Shown here piece after piece: positions 59,598-64,000 of a stretch of DNA of 64,000 bases (positions within the stretch are counted from its first letter, which is position 1; every line of letters begins with the position of its first letter). The notes beneath the pieces were generated by a model. That model worked only from the letters and a program-made list of their open reading frames with translations, made no database searches and was not told the origin of the DNA. The position numbers and the translations under genes are program-made. Source of the DNA: UBA721 sp002705165 (GTDB taxonomy: Bacteria; Planctomycetota; Planctomycetia; Pirellulales; Pirellulaceae); NCBI GenBank assembly GCA_045565995.1, contig JBJLEF010000010.1:1-64000 (forward strand), given 5' to 3'.

Positions 59598-60563
59598 ATG
59601 CCTGCTTATGCAACCGACCTCCAGACCATCCGCGAAGCTTATGTTCGTATCCAAAACGTAGTGCATCGAACGCCCGTGCAAACATGCAGTCAATTGAGTC
59701 GGCATGCCCAGGCGAATGTCTCCTTCAAATGTGAAAACCTGCAGAAAGTTGGTGCGTTTAAATATCGCGGAGCCAGTAATGTCGTGTTGAGTTTGACAGA
59801 CGAGGAAGCTGCGTCTGGGGTGGTGACTCATAGTAGCGGCAATCATGCTCAGGCGTTGGCACTCGCGGCTCAGCAACGGGGGATACCCGCTCATATCGTC
59901 ATGCCATCCAATGCACCTCAGGTGAAGCAGGATGCAGTGGCTGGTTATGATGCTCAGGTCATTTTGTGTGCACCAACGTTGGAAGCGAGGGAAATCACCG
60001 CAGCAGAAGTTGTTGCGAAGACGGGAGCCGCATTCATTCACCCTTATAACCACGCAGGCATCATTTCCGGTCAGGGGACGGTTGCTTTGGAGTTGTTCGA
60101 GCAAGTCTCGGATTTGGATGTGATTATCGCGCCCGTAGGTGGTGGCGGACTTTTAAGTGGGATTGCGATTGCTGCCAAAGCGCTTAATCCGGCGATTCGG
60201 ATTGTTGGCGCTGAGCCGGCAGGGGCAGACGACGCATTTCAAAGTAAGCGTGCTGGTAAATTGATCCCGCAAACCTCCCCGAATACCATCGCTGACGGCT
60301 TACTCACAAGTTTGGGTGACTTGACCTGGCCGGTCATCAGGGATCTGGTGGATGAAATTGTCGTTGTGGACGATAGGCAGATCGCAAATGCCATGAAACT
60401 GATGATGGAACGAGCGAAGTTGTTAATTGAACCCTCCGGAGCAACTTCGTATGCGGCCGCCGTGAAGATGGATTTCGAGGCAGAGCACACTCGGGTTGCT
60501 TGTGTGATCTCCGGCGGCAATATTAATCTATCCCGCATCTCGGAATTGATGGCGTCCTGTTAG
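59598..60563 (+). CDS. PLP-dependent serine/threonine dehydratase family lyase
   Basis: The protein is a fold-type II PLP enzyme of about 321 residues, without the C-terminal ACT regulatory domain of biosynthetic IlvA. The Schiff-base Lys lies in GAFKYRGASN, followed by SSGNHAQALALAAQQ, the phosphate-binding GGGGLLSG, and EPSGATS. Candidates are catabolic threonine dehydratase, serine racemase or threo-3-hydroxyaspartate ammonia-lyase. AAGGAG at 59584-59589 fits ATG 59598; ATG 59592 overlaps the tctA stop. Context suggests it processes an imported compound. Confidence 0.9.
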   Translation: MPAYATDLQTIREAYVRIQNVVHRTPVQTCSQLSRHAQANVSFKCENLQKVGAFKYRGASNVVLSLTDEEAASGVVTHSSGNHAQALALAAQQRGIPAHIVMPSNAPQVKQDAVAGYDAQVILCAPTLEAREITAAEVVAKTGAAFIHPYNHAGIISGQGTVALELFEQVSDLDVIIAPVGGGGLLSGIAIAAKALNPAIRIVGAEPAGADDAFQSKRAGKLIPQTSPNTIADGLLTSLGDLTWPVIRDLVDEIVVVDDRQIANAMKLMMERAKLLIEPSGATSYAAAVKMDFEAEHTRVACVISGGNINLSRISELMASC

Positions 60564-60577
60564 GGGAGGGTAACCTG

Positions 60578-61579
60578 GTGCAATACCGAATACTTGGGGA
60601 GACAGGATTGAAGGTGTCTCGGATTGCATTCGGCTGCGGCCCACTGTCAGGAAATCTGACAGGTGACGACTACAGTAATCAACTCGCTTCAGTGCGACGG
60701 GCCCTAGAGCTTGGAATCAATTGGTTTGATACAGCGCGGACCTATGGAGCTGGCCGGAGTGAATTAAACCTTGGCCGTTGTTTTGCAGAATTAGGGATTG
60801 CTGACGAAGTGATGGTTGCCACGAAAGTTCGTGTGTTACCCGAGCACTTGAGCGATATTCCAGCGGGGGTACGTCGAAGTGTTGAACAATCTCTGAAGGC
60901 ACTTCGACGTCAACAAATTACGCTTGTTCAGGTTCATAATGCGATTACAAACCAACGAGGTTCTCAGCCGACGTCGTTAAGTGTGGCAGATGTGACAGGG
61001 GAAAACGGAGTGCTGTCGACACTCGAACAGTTGCAACGCGAAGGGGTGATTGGGCAGGTTGGATTAACGGCGACAGGTGACGCTGATGCCGTAGAGCAAG
61101 TGCTGGCTACGGGGCGTGTTTCTTCTTTGCAGGTTCCGTTTAGTGCCACGAATATTAGTGCCGGATATGAAGTTTCGGATCATCGTGATGAGGCTGATGA
61201 AGCAGGATGGCATCACCATGGAGCCATTATGCGTTACGGTCAGTCTTCCGGTGTTGGTGTGTTTGCGATTCGTGTTTTTGCGGGTGGGGCTCTACTTCTG
61301 CGGAAGCCATCGCCTTATACTTACCAAACCAAATTCTTCCCCTTGAGTCTGTATGAACGTGATAGGCAACTCGCGTCGCGTTTAGAAGAGATGTTTCCCG
61401 ACGTGCCGTTGGCAGAGCTGTGCCTTAGATTTGTTCTAAGCCATGGTCTGGTTGACAGTGCGATTGTTGGTTTTGGACAGCAACAACATGTTGAACAGGC
61501 TGTCTCCGTTTTAGAGCTAGGTGCCTTGCTGCAAGAAGAGTTGCGGCAGATTCAGGGGAATGCTTTACGAGTTCTGTAA
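60578..61579 (+). CDS. Aldo/keto reductase
   Basis: The 333-residue TIM-barrel oxidoreductase has the tetrad Asp (INWFDTARTYG), Tyr (ARTYGAGRSE), Lys (VATKVRV) and His (VQVHNAI). Start GTG 60578 has GGGAGGG upstream. It is the last gene of the cluster with the amidohydrolase, TTT transporter and PLP lyase, so a role in reducing or oxidising a ketone or aldehyde intermediate of that pathway is likely. It overlaps the convergent kinase gene by 15 bases. Confidence 0.92.
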   Translation: MQYRILGETGLKVSRIAFGCGPLSGNLTGDDYSNQLASVRRALELGINWFDTARTYGAGRSELNLGRCFAELGIADEVMVATKVRVLPEHLSDIPAGVRRSVEQSLKALRRQQITLVQVHNAITNQRGSQPTSLSVADVTGENGVLSTLEQLQREGVIGQVGLTATGDADAVEQVLATGRVSSLQVPFSATNISAGYEVSDHRDEADEAGWHHHGAIMRYGQSSGVGVFAIRVFAGGALLLRKPSPYTYQTKFFPLSLYERDRQLASRLEEMFPDVPLAELCLRFVLSHGLVDSAIVGFGQQQHVEQAVSVLELGALLQEELRQIQGNALRVL

Positions 61580-62557
61580 GAGAGCTAGGATGGTAATCCC
61601 CATCCCAAGGATAGCAAACCAGAGTATCAGAGTTTTCCAGGGAACGTCTCTGCTCGGCGTATAGACCGTAAATGGGTCGGCGTCGAATGCAATTCGTAAG
61701 CGGCTTAGCTCTTTTTGGTATCTTTGCTCATCTTCTTCCCAGTCAAATTTCAACTCTGACATAATCCCCTGGATCATTCTTGCATTGAATGGTCGATCTT
61801 GCGGGGCCTTGGAAAGTTGTTGTAGGACGACGTCCTGAAGAGATTTGGGCGTTTCCGGAACGTTAATATGTAAAGGGGTAGGTATCTCTTTGAGGTGTTG
61901 TTCGAAAATGACCGGGAAGCTTGTTCCCTGGAACGGGGGACCTCCGCTGAGCATTTCGTAAAACAGACAGCCGAGAGAATATAAGTCTGCCTGGCCAGTA
62001 ATGATTTCTTCGCCGCGGATTTGCTCAGGAGACATATAGAGCCAGGAACCGACGGTCATGCCGCTGGCTGTTAGATCCGATTCACCCGTATCGAGTGCGA
62101 TGCCGAAGTCTCCTAGTTTCAACTGCCCTTCGTAGGTTAGGAAAAGGTTGGCCGGCTTAAGATCTCGGTGTACGATTCCGTGATTGTGAGCGTGCTGGAG
62201 TGCGGAACAAATTTGAATGCCGTAATTGATCGTTTCATGCCAGGAAAGCTTGTTGTGTGCCTGTAATAATTGTTTTAAAGTGCCGCCTTCGATTAATTCC
62301 ATGACATAGAAAAGTCGACCATCTTCCGTTCGTCCCCCGCCGTAATAACTCACGATATTTGGGTGGTTTAATTTCGAAAGGATTAACATTTCGCGTTCAA
62401 AACGTGAAACGATATTTTCATCCTGAGAGACACCGTGTTGAAGAATTTTGACAGCGCGAGTTTGTTTGGTCGGATTTTCAGTCGCTCGGTAAATGGTACC
62501 GACCGTCCCGATCCCGATGACCTCGCCTAGTTCAAAATCTTCAAATTTACGCTTCAC
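61565..62557 (-). CDS. Hanks-type serine/threonine protein kinase with C-terminal membrane anchor
   Basis: The 330-residue protein has a kinase domain in residues 8-265: glycine loop IGIGTVGTIYRA, VKIL Lys, IVHRDLKPANLF, GDFGIA and MSPEQIRGE. A linker and one transmembrane segment (TLILWFAILGMGITILALL, about 309-327) follow, so the catalytic part faces the cytoplasm and little or nothing lies outside. Targets are unknown. It is transcribed alone. Confidence 0.93.
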   Translation of the reverse strand: MKRKFEDFELGEVIGIGTVGTIYRATENPTKQTRAVKILQHGVSQDENIVSRFEREMLILSKLNHPNIVSYYGGGRTEDGRLFYVMELIEGGTLKQLLQAHNKLSWHETINYGIQICSALQHAHNHGIVHRDLKPANLFLTYEGQLKLGDFGIALDTGESDLTASGMTVGSWLYMSPEQIRGEEIITGQADLYSLGCLFYEMLSGGPPFQGTSFPVIFEQHLKEIPTPLHINVPETPKSLQDVVLQQLSKAPQDRPFNARMIQGIMSELKFDWEEDEQRYQKELSRLRIAFDADPFTVYTPSRDVPWKTLILWFAILGMGITILALLQNS

Positions 62558-62651
62558 GGTGTTTTTTCTCGGTAGCTGAATTGGTGGACACTCTTATATC
62601 TTATGGAAAATGTTGCAGAGTTATACCTAATCTTTGGTATATAGTACGTGT

Positions 62652-64000
62652 ATGACCGAATTAACCTCAAGCCTCCGACCGGGATTAAGTAGTTCTCAAC
62701 CGTGTTCAGGGCCGTTCAACCGTAGGCAATGGCTACAGTTAGGTGCCCTGAGTATGGGGGCGTTGTGCTCAGGTTTACGCCCGGGAGATGACTTACTTGC
62801 CTCTGCGAAGGTTGTGCGTGACGCAGAAGGTCAGCCCCTCCCGGAGTTGAAAGAAGACTTTTCCGTTATTCTGTTCTGGGCCAACGGCGGGCCGAGTCAC
62901 TTGGATTTATTTGATATGAAGCCAGAGGCACCGGCGGAATATCGCGGGCCGTTACGACCCGTTAAAACAAACGTCAGTGGCATTCAGATTTGTGAGCTAA
63001 TGCCTCGGCTCTCGAAGATCGCCGATAAGTTCACGTTGTTGCGAAGTTTGTATCATGAGCGAGCAGAGCATTCAGGTGGGACGAATCGATTTTTGACCGG
63101 ATATTCTTCCGTGGCTAAGAACCTGCCGCGGTCTGAGTTTCCGGATCTTGGTTCGGTGGTCGCAAAACATGCGGAGTATTCTGAGAATCCCCTGCCGTTT
63201 TATGTAGCAAATACACCGAGTTATGGAGCGGGAGCTGCTTACTTGGGAGCATCCTGTGAGGCCTATATGCCGTCGCCGAATTTAGAGACGGCGAGTGGTG
63301 CTAACCGATATGATCCAGTGCCTGTTTATCAAACGGGTGCTGGTGTCGGGGATTTGACTATTTCGCAAGGTGGCGTTGTTGATTTGAGTCGGCGGAGGCA
63401 GGTGTTGAAACAGCTCGATCGGTTGTCTCGCGATATCGATAATACCAAGATGATGACCTCGATGGATCTCTTCCAGCAACGTGCGGCGGCGATGTTGTCG
63501 AGTTCTTTAGCTAAGAGCGCTTTCGATTTAACCTTGGAAAAGAAGTCTACATTAGAGCGTTACGGTGACACGCATTGGGGCAAGAGTCTTCTCACTTGTC
63601 GTCGTTTGGTGGAAGCCGGAGTTCGTTTTGTGCAGTGTCAGGCTGCGTTTCGGCTAAGGCCAGAAACCGGACGAACATCAACCTGGGATGACCACAGTGT
63701 GAATGCTCATATCTTTAAATCTTATGAGGAAAAGGTGCCGGTTCTCGATCAGGCTGTTTCTGCTTTGATTGAAGATTTGTACTCCCGGGGACTCGATAAG
63801 AAGGTGCTGTTTATCTTCTGTGGAGAGTTTGGACGTACTCCACTAATCCGTAATCAGGACGTAAGTGGCCGTCCCGGGAGAGATCATTGGCCCCAGGCTA
63901 TGAGTGTATTCCTTTCCGGCGGCGGGATTCCAACGGGTCAGGTGATCGGAGCCACTGGGAAGCGCGCCGAAGAACCGACGGAACGGATTATGAACAGCAA
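62652..64000 (+). CDS. DUF1501 family secreted protein (3' partial)
   Basis: The frame from ATG 62652 is open to the window end (449 codons). It begins with a Tat-like signal (NRRQWLQLGALSMGALCSG). It shows the DUF1501 landmarks LFWANGGPSHLDLFDMKP, AEYRGPLRPV, HERAEHSGGTNRFLTGY, STWDDHS and the late FIFCGEFGRTPLI…GRDHWPQAMS. It is a paralogue of the protein encoded at 12848-11445 but of a different subtype, longer before its active-site-like region. Its end and operon partner lie outside the window. Confidence 0.9.
   Translation, partial: MTELTSSLRPGLSSSQPCSGPFNRRQWLQLGALSMGALCSGLRPGDDLLASAKVVRDAEGQPLPELKEDFSVILFWANGGPSHLDLFDMKPEAPAEYRGPLRPVKTNVSGIQICELMPRLSKIADKFTLLRSLYHERAEHSGGTNRFLTGYSSVAKNLPRSEFPDLGSVVAKHAEYSENPLPFYVANTPSYGAGAAYLGASCEAYMPSPNLETASGANRYDPVPVYQTGAGVGDLTISQGGVVDLSRRRQVLKQLDRLSRDIDNTKMMTSMDLFQQRAAAMLSSSLAKSAFDLTLEKKSTLERYGDTHWGKSLLTCRRLVEAGVRFVQCQAAFRLRPETGRTSTWDDHSVNAHIFKSYEEKVPVLDQAVSALIEDLYSRGLDKKVLFIFCGEFGRTPLIRNQDVSGRPGRDHWPQAMSVFLSGGGIPTGQVIGATGKRAEEPTERIMNS

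Overview
The window is a stretch of planctomycete chromosome. Several marks point to Planctomycetota, most likely a marine Pirellulales-type organism: a DUF1501 gene paired with a PVC-type dehydrogenase/cytochrome c gene, a formylglycine-type sulfatase, a BBP2 outer-membrane barrel, dockerin-like repeats ending a huge Calx-beta surface protein, and small lineage-type secreted proteins. There is no rRNA, CRISPR array, insertion sequence or prophage. One tRNA (Pro, GGG) is present. Most of the window is compact housekeeping DNA in short operons on both strands.

Layout. 1-6500: 3' part of a giant Calx-beta protein carrying nearly identical 1464-bp tandem repeats, closed by a strong terminator. 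6766-8169: outer-membrane porin-like barrel. 12848-8247 (minus): DUF1501 protein, then a PVC-type dehydrogenase that looks frameshifted just before its cytochrome c part. 13005-14182: secreted PA-IL-like protein and a RidA-family protein. 18736-14179 (minus): pyrF, VTT membrane protein, sulfatase, DEAD-box helicase. 19013-19087: tRNA-Pro. 22718-19151 (minus): GNAT acetyltransferase, an inactive/active M16 peptidase pair, ndk. 22941-27890: outer-membrane barrel gene and a metal ABC transporter operon whose permease is fused to a DtxR-type regulator. 33398-27871 (minus): large SurA/PpiD-like membrane protein, DJ-1/PfpI protein, endonuclease IV, DUF2007. 33858-36578: topA. 38936-36603 (minus): pyrD, trpS, acpS. 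39900-39123 (minus): HU protein and a small lipoprotein. 46783-40649 (minus): membrane protein, zinc-ribbon membrane protein, YdiJ-like FAD/Fe-S dehydrogenase, moaD, moaE, moaA. 48701-47193 (minus): DUF309 and folE2. 48824-53058: nth, dcd, acnA. 53938-53192 (minus): a glutamine-amidotransferase-like protein without its nucleophile. 54611-61579: OleA-like thiolase, then a catabolic cluster (amidohydrolase, TctC-TctB fusion, TctA, PLP-dependent lyase, aldo/keto reductase). 62557-61565 (minus): membrane Ser/Thr kinase. 62652-64000: start of a second DUF1501 gene.

The most interesting unit is 22839-27890. The permease ends in a complete DtxR-like module (winged helix, metal-binding dimerisation domain, SH3-like tail), the architecture known from Chlamydia YtgCR, where cleavage releases a metal-dependent repressor. 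A perfect 38-nt palindrome lies just upstream of the transporter operon, and its core recurs with one mismatch upstream of the neighbouring outer-membrane gene. A small membrane-anchored protein with a His/Asp tail is encoded between binding protein and ATPase. Together these suggest a self-regulated metal uptake regulon spanning outer and inner membranes.

Other points worth a second look are the Calx-beta repeat array, the TctC-TctB fusion, MoaD ending in Gly-Gly-Ala, the amidotransferase-like protein with Gly in place of Cys, and a structured element with competing hairpins ahead of dcd. All calls come from reading the sequence; no database search was made.
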